Assembly (NCBI GenBank): GCA_030430075.1
Contig: JAUIGN010000024.1
Span: 42,250-106,249, forward strand
Length of the DNA: 64,000 nucleotides
Direction: 5' to 3'
Source of the DNA: a bacterium
Lineage (GTDB): Bacteria > Planctomycetota > Planctomycetia > Pirellulales > Pirellulaceae
The translations under genes and the position numbers were made by a program. The notes beneath the pieces were generated by a model. The model was given only the letters and a program-made list of their open reading frames with translations. It searched no databases and was not told where the DNA came from. Of this stretch, positions 8,601 to 16,919 are shown one piece after another (positions within the stretch are counted from its first letter, which is position 1; every line of letters begins with the position of its first letter).

Positions 8601-9932
8601 ATGCTTTCAATTCCCGGACGGAAGTACCGTTTGTGTGACGGAGTCACCCGGCGCGATGTCCTTAAGATTGGCGGCCTGGCGATGGGCGGCCTGACCCTGC
8701 CGGACATCCTCCGGCTGGAGGCGGCGGCGAATTCCAGGAACTCGCACAAAGCGATCATCATGATCTACATGGCAGGTGCGCCGTCGCATCAGGACATGTA
8801 TGACCTGAAGATGGATGCGCCGGCGGAGATCCGCGGCGAGTTTCAGCCGATCGACACCAACGTGCCTGGCATTCGGATTTGCGAGCACATGCCACGATTG
8901 GCGAAGATCATGGACAAGTGCGTGCCGTTGCGTTCCGTCTACGGTTCGCCCAACGGTGCCCATGACTCGTTCATTTGCTATACGGGAAGGAGCACTCAGA
9001 ACCAACCTTCGGGAGGCTGGCCGTCGGTCGGTTCGACCATTTCCTACCTGCGAGGTCCTGTGAATCGGGCTGTTCCTCCGTTCGTGGGCCTGGCCCCCAA
9101 CGCGGGACACCCCCCGTATGGATCTCCGGGGCACCCCGGATTTCTGGGAATCGGGCACGCCGCCTTTCGACCTTCGGGCCCGGCCCGGAAGGACATGGTT
9201 CTGAACGGCGTGACGCTCGACCGCCTGGGCGACCGCCGGGGCCTGCTGCAAGACTTCGACCAGTTTCGCCACCAGGCGGACGCCATGGAGGGGCTGGACG
9301 ACCTGACGGCCCAGGCGTTGAGCATTTTGACTTCCAGCCGGCTGGCGGAAGCGCTCGACATCTCCCGGGAAGACCCACAGACGCTGGCCCGCTACGGTAA
9401 GGGCGATCCGAAGAATTTCGGGGACGGCGCGCCGCGGAATCTGGAGCACTTCTTGATGGCCCGACGACTGGTGGAGGCGGGCGCTCGAGTGGTAACCCTG
9501 AATTTTGGCCGCTGGGACTTTCATAGCAACAACTTCGGCGGCCTCAAAGAGACCCACCTGCCGCAATTCGACCAGGGCCTGTCGGCCTTGATCGAAGATC
9601 TTTACCAGCGTGGCCTGGCGGACGACGTCTCGGTGGTCGCCTGGGGCGAGTTTGGCCGCACCCCACGGATCAACGGCAACGCCGGGCGCGACCACTGGCC
9701 GGCCGTCGGTGGCGGGCTGGTGGCTGGCGGCGGGATGAAAACGGGCCAGACAATCGGGGCAACCGACCGACTGGGGGCCAAGATCGCCGATCGGCCGGTC
9801 CACTTCGGGGAGGTTCTGGCAACCCTGTATCACCAGATGGGGCTGAACCCCAACGCCACCACGGTCAGCGACCTGGCAGGCCGCCCCCGCTATCTGGTCG
9901 ACGACCATCCCCCACTGCCCGAACTCGTTTGA
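8601..9932 (+). CDS. DUF1501 Tat-exported protein
   Basis: This DUF1501 protein of 443 aa belongs to a family that is greatly expanded in planctomycetes and distantly related to sulfatase/alkaline-phosphatase folds. The N-terminus carries a twin-arginine signal with TRRDVLKIGG followed by a short hydrophobic stretch. Family segments include MIYMAGAPSHQDMYDLK, a GEFGRTPRING loop and GRDHWPAVGGG. The ATG at 8601 is preceded by GGAG at good spacing, so it is preferred over the GTG 12 bp upstream. DUF1501 genes usually sit beside a DUF1549/DUF1553 cytochrome-type partner, but none is adjacent here. The substrate is unknown. Confidence 0.9.
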   Translation: MLSIPGRKYRLCDGVTRRDVLKIGGLAMGGLTLPDILRLEAAANSRNSHKAIIMIYMAGAPSHQDMYDLKMDAPAEIRGEFQPIDTNVPGIRICEHMPRLAKIMDKCVPLRSVYGSPNGAHDSFICYTGRSTQNQPSGGWPSVGSTISYLRGPVNRAVPPFVGLAPNAGHPPYGSPGHPGFLGIGHAAFRPSGPARKDMVLNGVTLDRLGDRRGLLQDFDQFRHQADAMEGLDDLTAQALSILTSSRLAEALDISREDPQTLARYGKGDPKNFGDGAPRNLEHFLMARRLVEAGARVVTLNFGRWDFHSNNFGGLKETHLPQFDQGLSALIEDLYQRGLADDVSVVAWGEFGRTPRINGNAGRDHWPAVGGGLVAGGGMKTGQTIGATDRLGAKIADRPVHFGEVLATLYHQMGLNPNATTVSDLAGRPRYLVDDHPPLPELV

Positions 9933-9995
9933 CCGAGAATCGAACTCGTTTGACCGAAAAAAGGGGATCCGTCCCTTTGTTGTGACAATCCCCTT
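9921..9995 (+). repeat. Duplicated gene end plus inverted repeat
   Basis: The last bases of the DUF1501 gene are duplicated: GAACTCGTTTGACCGA occurs at 9921-9936, covering the stop, and again at 9942-9957. An inverted repeat follows, with AAGGGGAT at 9961-9968 and ATCCCCTT at 9988-9995. It could act as a terminator in either direction, although it lacks a long T run. Confidence 0.55.
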
Positions 9996-10099
9996 GTCAG
10001 CGGTGCCGGATTCAGCAAAAATGGGCGATTCTGCGAACTGTTTTGCATGCCCCAGGCATACCAGCCAACGATTTTCAAAGATGTTAGGAGCGGTACCGG

Positions 10100-10708
10100 A
10101 TGGCTCGTTACCATGGCCCCAAGGCGAGAATTAATCGTCGTCTGAAAGCGCAAGTCTACGAAGACAGCGGATCGCGTCGCGCGTCGGATCGCCGCGACAA
10201 TCCTCCTGGTATGCACACCCGGCCTCGCCGACCGTCCAACTATGGTTTGGCATTGGCCGAGAAGCAGAAGATTAAGCATTATTACGGGTTGGGCGAGCGT
10301 CAACTGCGGCGTTACTTCGGCCGCGTCTCCCACAAGAAGGGAAACACGGGCGAGCTCCTGTTGATGATGTGTGAGGGCCGTCTGGACAACGTGATTCGCC
10401 GTTCCGGTCTGGCCAAGACTCGACCCCAAGCGCGTCAGGGCATCACCCACGGCCACTTCTTCGTCAACGGCGTCAAGGTGACGACGCCGTCGTACCAAGT
10501 CAGCCCGGGCGACGTGATCACCGTTCGCAACAAAGAGAAGATCCAGCACCTGTATCAGTTCACCAGCCAGGAGGCGGGGACCGAGCCGCTCGATTGGGTC
10601 ACGTTCGACCCGGAAACACTGCGAGCGACCGTGCAAGGTTTGCCGGGACCGAGCGATATCAGTTTGCCGGTCGACGTGAATATCGTCATCGAGTTTATGT
10701 CGCGATAG
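10100..10708 (+). CDS. rpsD: 30S ribosomal protein S4
   Basis: RpsD is a primary 16S rRNA-binding protein of the small subunit. It has 202 aa with the S4 N-terminal domain (MARYHGPKARINRRL, EKQKIKHYYGLGERQLRRYF) and the C-terminal S4 RNA-binding fold (RLDNVIRRSGLA, ARQGITHGHFFVNG). A clear AGGAG (10086-10090) precedes the ATG. It stands alone rather than in the S13-S11-S4-RpoA operon, as is common in planctomycetes. The N-terminal domain has no Cys zinc knuckle, so it is a zinc-free type. Confidence 0.97.
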   Translation: MARYHGPKARINRRLKAQVYEDSGSRRASDRRDNPPGMHTRPRRPSNYGLALAEKQKIKHYYGLGERQLRRYFGRVSHKKGNTGELLLMMCEGRLDNVIRRSGLAKTRPQARQGITHGHFFVNGVKVTTPSYQVSPGDVITVRNKEKIQHLYQFTSQEAGTEPLDWVTFDPETLRATVQGLPGPSDISLPVDVNIVIEFMSR

Positions 10709-11152
10709 GCTCACGCCTGTCCGACAGGCAACCGTCTCGTCAACTCTGATGAGAAGGGCAGGCGGAGCGGGATTTGCGCCCGATCGCCGGAACGGCCCTG
10801 TGGATGGTTGGCACCCCAGTGGTCTCACCTCGGTTCGTTGCCGGCCGCTGACAGTTGGCTGGCATCGAGTTGACGACAGCTTCTGTAAACTCGACAGTGC
10901 GGTCGTGCGGGAAGTCGTTCATGACGCGTTCCCGCACAATGCCAGACCACTTTACGCCGTGTTTACGTCGTGCAGCGGATGGATGACGGAATTGCGAATG
11001 GACAACTGCCGCCCTTCGCCTGGTAGCCGGCGTCGCCAGACGGCGATCTCAGGCTTCCACCGCCTGGCCGCGGTAGCCACGTTCAGCAAGTTATTGATGA
11101 CTCGTTTCCTAGACAAGACACTACGTCTCACCTGACGGCAGCAGCAAACGTC
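10709..11152. other. Intergenic gap between rpsD and lpd
   Basis: This is 444 bp without a supported gene. Just after the rpsD stop there is a hairpin of GCCTGT (10715-10720) and ACAGGC (10724-10729) around CCG. It may end the rpsD transcript, although no T run follows. The rest should hold the lpd promoter. I see no other repeat or conserved RNA. Confidence 0.5.
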
Positions 11153-12580
11153 ATGCACACTCAACTCGCCGTTCTAGGCGGTGGTCCCGGCGGCTATGCG
11201 GCCGCCTTTCTGGCCGCCGACGAAGGTATGGAAGTCACGCTGGTCGAGGCAGAACCACGCCTTGGCGGCACCTGTCTGTTGCGCGGATGCATCCCATCCA
11301 AAGCGCTGCTCCATGTCGCTCGCGTGATCAGCGAAGTCGAGGAACTGACCGCGGACTGGGGTGTTGCCTATGACCCGCCCCGCATCGATGTGGACAAGGT
11401 TCGTGACCGCAAGGATCAGGTCATCGCCACGCTTTCCGGCGGCTTGAAGCAGCTTGCCAAACGGCGCAAAGTCAACGTCATCACGGCTCGTGGCAGCCTG
11501 GCGGACCCGAGCACGCTCCGCTTGGAGGGAGATGACCCGTCGGTTCCGGAAGACGGCAAGCTGACTTTCGACAAGCTCATCCTGGCAACCGGCTCGACGC
11601 CCGCCATGCCGGCCAATTTCAAGATTGGTTCGCCGCGAGTGCTCGATTCGACCGGGGCGCTCGACTTGGCGGACATCCCTGAGACCATGTTGGTGATCGG
11701 CGGGGGATACATCGGGCTGGAAATGGGAACCGTCTACGCCCAGTTGGGTACCAAGGTCAGTGTCGTCGAGTTGACCGATGGCCTGTTGCCGGGGGCGGAC
11801 CGCGACCTGGTCAAGCCGTTGCAACGGCGGCTGAAGTCCCTGTTTGAGGACCGCATCTACCTGGACACCAAGGTTGGATCGCTGGCGGACACGGGCGAGC
11901 ATGTCGAGGTCACGTTCGAGGGTCCGGCAAAGTTCGGCGTCGAGCGATTTGATCGAGTGCTGGTGTCGGTTGGCCGGCGGCCGAATTCCCAGAACCTGGG
12001 ATTGGAGACCACGGCGATTCAAGCCGACGAACGGGGCTTCATTCCGTGCGATGAGCAGCAGCGGACCGCCGAACCGAACATTTTCGCGATTGGCGACATC
12101 ACTGGCGAACCGATGCTGGCCCACAAAGCGACGCACGAAGCAAAGGTCGCCGTCGAAGTTGCGCTCGGCAAGCCCGCCGAGTTCGACAAGGCGGCCATTC
12201 CGGCGGTCGTGTTCACGGATCCCGAAATCGCCTGGGCGGGACTCACCGAGGAGCAGGCGAAGCGGGAAGGACGGGAGTATGAGGTCTCGCTGTACCCTTG
12301 GGCTGCGAGCGGACGTGCCCAGGCGATCGGGCGCACAGACGGTTTGACGAAATGGCTCGTCGATCCAAAGTCGAGCCGCGTGCTGGGGTGCGGAATTGTC
12401 GGCCCCGGCGCGGGAGAATTGATTGCCGAGGCCGTTCTGGCCATCGAGATGGGCTGCGAGGTTCGCGACGTCACCGAGACGGTGCACGCCCACCCGACCC
12501 TCGGCGAAACCCTCATGAACGCCGGCGAAGTGTTCTTTGGTACCGCCACCGAGATCTACAAGCCCAAACGATCGCGTTAA
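11153..12580 (+). CDS. lpdA: Dihydrolipoyl dehydrogenase
   Basis: This is the E3 flavoprotein of 2-oxoacid dehydrogenase or glycine cleavage complexes, 475 aa. It shows the FAD-binding GGGPGGYAAA motif, the redox-active disulfide GGTCLLRGCIPSKALLH, the NAD-binding GGGYIGLEMG motif, the second FAD motif AIGDIT, and the C-terminal catalytic HAHPTLGE. It is a single gene with no E1/E2 partners in the window, so its complex cannot be named. The residues after the first redox Cys (LLRG) differ slightly from the usual LNVG but keep the CxxxxC spacing. Confidence 0.95.
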   Translation: MHTQLAVLGGGPGGYAAAFLAADEGMEVTLVEAEPRLGGTCLLRGCIPSKALLHVARVISEVEELTADWGVAYDPPRIDVDKVRDRKDQVIATLSGGLKQLAKRRKVNVITARGSLADPSTLRLEGDDPSVPEDGKLTFDKLILATGSTPAMPANFKIGSPRVLDSTGALDLADIPETMLVIGGGYIGLEMGTVYAQLGTKVSVVELTDGLLPGADRDLVKPLQRRLKSLFEDRIYLDTKVGSLADTGEHVEVTFEGPAKFGVERFDRVLVSVGRRPNSQNLGLETTAIQADERGFIPCDEQQRTAEPNIFAIGDITGEPMLAHKATHEAKVAVEVALGKPAEFDKAAIPAVVFTDPEIAWAGLTEEQAKREGREYEVSLYPWAASGRAQAIGRTDGLTKWLVDPKSSRVLGCGIVGPGAGELIAEAVLAIEMGCEVRDVTETVHAHPTLGETLMNAGEVFFGTATEIYKPKRSR

Positions 12581-12593
12581 GCGATGGCTCGGT

Positions 12594-12624
12594 ATTCCGT
12601 CATGCACAGCATGACCTACGGAAT
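12594..12624 (+). repeat. GTCATGC/GCATGAC palindrome, second copy
   Basis: The perfect core TCATGC-ACA-GCATGA is nested inside ATTCCG and CGGAAT arms, giving a 31-bp hairpin 14 bp after the lpd stop. On the opposite strand it reads TTCCGTAGGTCATGC then TGCATGAC, almost identical to 5003-5032. It may serve as a bidirectional terminator between lpd and the retron locus. Its repetition suggests a REP-like element. Confidence 0.75.
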
Positions 12625-12776
12625 GACTCTCCGGTTCGCCAGTGGCTAGTTTCGCCAACCGCCGGCAGCCCGGGACCGTCTCTTCGCGCTGTAAGCGTCG
12701 CCCTTCTGAGGTAAACTGGCGGCGGAGCGGATGACAGCTTCCGTTTTCCCCGTCCCGTTTGCCGAGAGTCTCCGCC

Positions 12777-14555
12777 GTGAACGTTCCGCCAGCACAACCG
12801 TCGAAGCTGCTCCTCGACGAGTGCTTCTCGGCCGCGGACGAACGCTTTCTGGAGACCCTGCGGACGTTCAGCTCCTACGAGTATCTACGGAGTTTTACTG
12901 AACGCTGGATCGCCGACCCGCGTCCTTGGGCGCGTGCGCAGGTCGTCCGCTACCTCCAAGCGGAACTTGACGCTCCCGGTCATGAAGTCGTGGTCAAGCG
13001 CCTATTCAAGCACTTCGAGGCCGCCGCGGACCACGAGATGATGGGGCACTTTTTGGTTGCTTGCGATCGACTGGTCCGCCGCAGCCGGCGATCCGTTGCG
13101 GTCTACGACCCGGAATCGGGGCGATGCTTTTCGCAGGAGGTGTTGTTCGCCCGGCCGAATCAAGTGCCACCGCAATCGTCGCCGCACGCTGGGGCGCGGG
13201 GCCGCCACCAGCAACCACGGCCGACGACGGTCCCTCGCGACCGGCCGTCGAACCGCCTCTTCACGCAACGCACACGCAACTACTTGCGACGCCGCACCTG
13301 GCGTTACTTCCGCCGGCTAAGCTATCGCAAGCCGGCCGCGTATGTGGCGGCGGTTTCTGCCGCGTTGTGCGATTTCACCGATGATGATTTTGCGCGGGGC
13401 GAGAACATCGTCGACAATTGGTCGCTCATGCACGCCTGCTATTTTCATCATGAATCCATCGAGTTTACTGCCGCGCATGCGAACCTGGCCGCGGGGCACG
13501 CGCTGGACGATCTGACGCCCGCGCCGTATCAGCCGGGCGCGTGGCAATCGGAAAAGGGGATGATCGGCCTCCTGCGCATCGCAGGCTCGGCCCGCAGCTC
13601 GCTGGTTAGAATCTGGGCCATCGAGTTATTGCAGCGCGACCACCGCGATTCGCTGGCCATCATCGACATGCCAACCTTGAAGCGGTTGCTTGGCCACGAC
13701 GACCCGCGCGTGCAAGAGTTTGCCGCCCAGGTCTTCCAGTCGCACGTCGCCTTGAGTTCGTTGGCGATCGAAACCTGGCTGGAACTGCTGGGCCTGTCGA
13801 ACCCGGCGGTCCTCACGCTGCTCTGCGACGCATTTCGCCACCACGTCTCACCGGATCGGCTCGATAACAACCAGCTCATCGAGTTGACGTCGGCGCGGCC
13901 GGTGCCAGTCGCACGGCTCGGCCTGGAACTGCTTCAAACGCGGCATGCGGCACGGCCGTTGCCGCGCCAGGAGGTTGCTCGCTTGGCGGCGTTCTGTTGC
14001 CCCCGACTCGCGGGCGAAGCCACACAATGGGCCCTCCAGCAAATCGGAACGAAGGAGGCGTACCATCTGCACGACGTGATCGAGTTCTTCGATTCTCTTC
14101 TGGTGGAGATGCGCACGTCCGCCATGCAGTGGCTGACGCAGCCGAGTTCGCCCGGGTACCACGATCCGGTCCTCTGGTCACGGCTGACGGAGACTCCGTT
14201 TGACGACGTACGGTTCGCCATGATCGAGTGCTTGGAGCGTCGAGTAACCTTGGCCGGGCAGGCGGCCTCCCAGTTGCCGTCGATCTGGGCCGCCGTGATC
14301 CTGGGTGTCCAGCGGGGCGGGCGCGCGAAGTTGAAAGCCGTTCGTCAGGTAGGAACGGCCATTTCCCGTGACCCCGGTCAAGCTGAACGCCTGCTTCCCG
14401 TGCTGGCCGTCGCCACTCGTTCGGTCCGGGCCCCGGAACGGCGGAGTGCCCTGGCAGCTGTCGCCGCCCTGGTCCGGGATCGGCCAGAACTGCGAGATTC
14501 GGTCCGGCAAGCGCTCCCGGAACTCGCGTGGCTGGAACTGGAAGAGGTGGGTTGA
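12777..14555 (+). CDS. HEAT/ARM-repeat protein of the retron locus
   Basis: This is a 592-aa alpha-helical repeat protein, the first gene of the retron locus. From about residue 180 it has repeated helix pairs of HEAT/ARM character, such as LLGHDDPRVQEFAAQVFQS, LLGLSNPAVLTLLCDAF and ARPVPVARLGLELLQT. The first 170 residues are a separate helical domain with an Arg/Pro-rich linker. As I recall the published retron classification, an ARM-repeat protein, a WH-SWIM protein and an RT define type XIII. The stop overlaps the next start as TGATG, so translation is coupled. The start is uncertain: GTG 12777 is chosen, and an in-frame TTG lies 18 bp upstream. It is presumably a structural or effector part of an anti-phage complex. 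Confidence 0.8.
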   Translation: MNVPPAQPSKLLLDECFSAADERFLETLRTFSSYEYLRSFTERWIADPRPWARAQVVRYLQAELDAPGHEVVVKRLFKHFEAAADHEMMGHFLVACDRLVRRSRRSVAVYDPESGRCFSQEVLFARPNQVPPQSSPHAGARGRHQQPRPTTVPRDRPSNRLFTQRTRNYLRRRTWRYFRRLSYRKPAAYVAAVSAALCDFTDDDFARGENIVDNWSLMHACYFHHESIEFTAAHANLAAGHALDDLTPAPYQPGAWQSEKGMIGLLRIAGSARSSLVRIWAIELLQRDHRDSLAIIDMPTLKRLLGHDDPRVQEFAAQVFQSHVALSSLAIETWLELLGLSNPAVLTLLCDAFRHHVSPDRLDNNQLIELTSARPVPVARLGLELLQTRHAARPLPRQEVARLAAFCCPRLAGEATQWALQQIGTKEAYHLHDVIEFFDSLLVEMRTSAMQWLTQPSSPGYHDPVLWSRLTETPFDDVRFAMIECLERRVTLAGQAASQLPSIWAAVILGVQRGGRAKLKAVRQVGTAISRDPGQAERLLPVLAVATRSVRAPERRSALAAVAALVRDRPELRDSVRQALPELAWLELEEVG

Positions 14556-16252
14556 TGCACGTCGCGACGAGCTACCAGGGGCAGAGCGGGCTGCGGCCGA
14601 CAGGGCACGGCGGAAGCATCCTGGAATGGGCCCCCAACCTGGCACGCGACGCGGTCGCCTTTGACGCGCCGCTTACCGAGCCACTCCGATTCCGCGAAGC
14701 CATCAGTGCGTTGCATGACATCGTGATCAACGACCTCACGTTCACCCCCCGCGACAAGACCGCGTACCACGCTTGGAAGTCGGAACAGGCGATGCGCGAA
14801 CAGGCGATTCTGCAGCAAGGCATCGCCCAGGGGCGGCAGGAGTTTCGGGAGCGGGGCGAGGCTCCCCGGGAATTGCGAGCCGAGTACAAGGAGGCGAAAC
14901 GCCGCTATTGGAAGTCGCGCCGCGCCTTAGATGCGCATCTGAGGCGAGAGAACCAGGTCTTGTGGAGGCAGTTGATGCCTTTCGACCCGATCATTACGGT
15001 CGCCGATGACGTGGTGTTCTTCGAGTGTTTTTCGGCGGACGAGTCAAGCTATGGCTGCCTGACGGTCGACCGTGACGATTGCTTCGGAGCCGCAGCGGAA
15101 ACCAACGCCGGAACCACCAACGTCGACTACTCGTGGGACCTGTACGACGGCTTTCAAGCGTTACGAACGTACCGGGAGACACGCTTTCATATTCGCACCG
15201 CAGGATTCCATGTCCGCACGTCGGGACGCGACGACGTGCGGGAGGAAAAGATCGACGTGCCCAACGGCTGGTTGCGGGGCTTCATGCAATTGCAGGCGGC
15301 CATGGGTTTGCCCATGCGTCGCGTAACGGTATCGGTGGCGGCCATGTACTCGTTGTTGGCCTTCATGAAACGCCACCGGCCAAGAACCAGTCCTCGAGCG
15401 TTGCGGTTCGAGTTGGCCGACGGCAAGCCTCCACAACTGGTGCTTGAACCGTTCGAGCAGGTGTTCGTCAGCAATGGCACAACCTACAACGGGCCGACCG
15501 ACGAGCCGGTGCGGGTCTGGGGCAACCGCCGCTTGCTGACACTCGCGAGGGTCCTTCCGATCGCGCACCGCATTGACGTTTACCTGCTTGGAACCGGACT
15601 GCCCAGTTTCTGGGTCATTCACCTGGGGAACATGAGGTTGACGCTCGGCCTGAGCGGCTGGACCGCGAATGACTGGACACGGGGCAGCGCGGTTCAATCG
15701 CTGATGCCGTCCTCCAGTCCGGCCGACCGGGTCGTCAACGCGACCATCGACGTGCTCAGCCAACGTGTCGCGGCCAGTTTGGAGGATGTGAAGCAGACCA
15801 CGTTGGCGTCCGCGCAGGACACGGCGGCGGCACTGAACGAACTGGCCTTGCGAGGGCAAGTCGTCTTCGACTTGTCCGCCGGAGTCTTCCGATGGAGGCA
15901 GCTCCTGCCGCTGGCCTTATCCGATCGGGACATTGGACCGCCGCACCCGGAACTTGCCGGAGCGCGGCAGATCCTGCAACAGCGCAAGGTGCAGATCAGC
16001 CGCCGTGAAGAGGCGCCGCGGGGTGGAAGCATTGTCGTCGGTAAGGCCGAAGGCAAGCCCTGCGAAGTGCTGGTGAACGGCGACGGGATCATCAGTAAGG
16101 GCAAGTGCGTGTGTGGTTGGCATCTCAAGTTCGGTATCCGCAACGGACCCTGCCGTCACCTCCAGGCACTGCGTGACTTCCTCTGGACGAAGGATACCGG
16201 CTCCGGCAGCAATTGGTACGACGCAAGGTTGAGGTGGTCAGGACACCGTTGA
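14555..16252 (+). CDS. SWIM zinc-finger protein of the retron locus
   Basis: This protein has 565 aa from the ATG at 14555 inside TGATG. The C-terminal part contains a SWIM-type zinc finger with the CxCx(n)CxH pattern: KCVCGWHLKFG, then GPCRHLQALRDFLW, at about residues 517-540. The central region is rich in beta strands, with charged helices near residues 70-140. A predicted winged-helix stretch just before the SWIM finger (LNELALRGQVVFDLSAG) fits the WH-SWIM label used for type XIII retron accessories. It is coupled to the HEAT/ARM gene and is followed, after a 667-bp gap holding the retron RNA, by the RT. SWIM fingers bind DNA or protein, so it may hold the multicopy DNA-RNA hybrid. Confidence 0.8.
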   Translation: MHVATSYQGQSGLRPTGHGGSILEWAPNLARDAVAFDAPLTEPLRFREAISALHDIVINDLTFTPRDKTAYHAWKSEQAMREQAILQQGIAQGRQEFRERGEAPRELRAEYKEAKRRYWKSRRALDAHLRRENQVLWRQLMPFDPIITVADDVVFFECFSADESSYGCLTVDRDDCFGAAAETNAGTTNVDYSWDLYDGFQALRTYRETRFHIRTAGFHVRTSGRDDVREEKIDVPNGWLRGFMQLQAAMGLPMRRVTVSVAAMYSLLAFMKRHRPRTSPRALRFELADGKPPQLVLEPFEQVFVSNGTTYNGPTDEPVRVWGNRRLLTLARVLPIAHRIDVYLLGTGLPSFWVIHLGNMRLTLGLSGWTANDWTRGSAVQSLMPSSSPADRVVNATIDVLSQRVAASLEDVKQTTLASAQDTAAALNELALRGQVVFDLSAGVFRWRQLLPLALSDRDIGPPHPELAGARQILQQRKVQISRREEAPRGGSIVVGKAEGKPCEVLVNGDGIISKGKCVCGWHLKFGIRNGPCRHLQALRDFLWTKDTGSGSNWYDARLRWSGHR

Positions 16253-16424
16253 CGCCCAGTGCCGCGACGTTGCGACCGGCACGATGAGGCGGAGGTCGCC
16301 AAGCGGCGGAAGCCGTGCCCCCGGTTGGCGACGGTGCTCCACGTGAATCCCTGAAAGCCTCTGAAGACCTGCCGGAGCATGCCAGCCGATGCCGCGCTCG
16401 GCCGCTCGCCCAGGATCGCACAAC

Positions 16425-16565
16425 CGTTCATGGCAATTCTTTGTGACGGAATCGTTTGCGGTGAACTTACCCAACTCGCCGCGTCGATCTGCCGAAACGC
16501 GTACGCGTCCGGTTTGCTCTCCTGTCGACGGAACCGGGCCGAACGCCCAACGGCTGATGCATGAT
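16425..16565 (+). repeat. Dispersed intergenic repeat, copy B
   Basis: It shares with copy A (3176-3294) and copy C (27350-27515) the block GGTGAACTTACCCAACTCGC near 16460, then ACGCGTCCGGTTTGCTC, and a distal block GAACGCCCAACGGCTGATGC near 16542. It sits between the SWIM gene and the retron RNA. It is outside the predicted a1/a2 boundaries, so it is probably unrelated to retron function. Confidence 0.75.
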
Positions 16566-16660
16566 CTCCGCGAACGCCGAAAGGCTGAGAATTAAGCCGG
16601 GCTCACCTCCTTTTCCGCGGGCCGGGTAGGCTGGCGGTACGGCCGAGTTACAATGGGGGC

Positions 16661-16901
16661 GGAAGACGAAGTGGGGATCCAGGCAATTTCCTAAGACTGT
16701 TTTGCTGCGGCGTTCCGCCGCGGTTGAGCTTTGCTACCCATTCCTCCCCAAGGCCGTTGCTCGTTTGGCCGATACCGACACCGTTTCGGTCGACCAGGGC
16801 AAGCCAAGGCTTTCGACCGCAACGGTGTCGGTATCGGCCTTGGTGAACGACCTTGGTCCGCGGATCGAAGTTAGGCAGTTGCTTCCCCCTTCGTTTTCTT
16901 C
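16661..16901 (+). ncRNA. Predicted retron msr-msd RNA
   Basis: The ends form an imperfect inverted repeat typical of retron a1/a2: GGAAGACGAAGTGGGG (16661-16676) against CCCCCTTCGTTTTCTTC (16885-16901). Inside the msr part are a hairpin GCGGCG-TTC-CGCCGC (16707-16721) and AGC-TTT-GCT (16727-16735), with the U-rich loops usual in msr. The msd part is one long hairpin from CCAAGG (16748) to CCTTGG (16856). It includes 19 perfectly paired bases, GGCCGATACCGACACCGTT at 16767-16785 with its complement at 16821-16839, plus an inner CGGTCGA pairing. The RT ATG follows 19 nt after a2. The branching G may be the one in CCTAAGAC (16695), but this is a guess. Confidence 0.8.
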
Positions 16902-16919
16902 TCTTACGAAAGCGCCGTG

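Noticed and set aside
11174..12658. A 494-codon minus-strand frame over lpd
   Set aside because: It is antisense to a complete dihydrolipoyl dehydrogenase and shows no domain.
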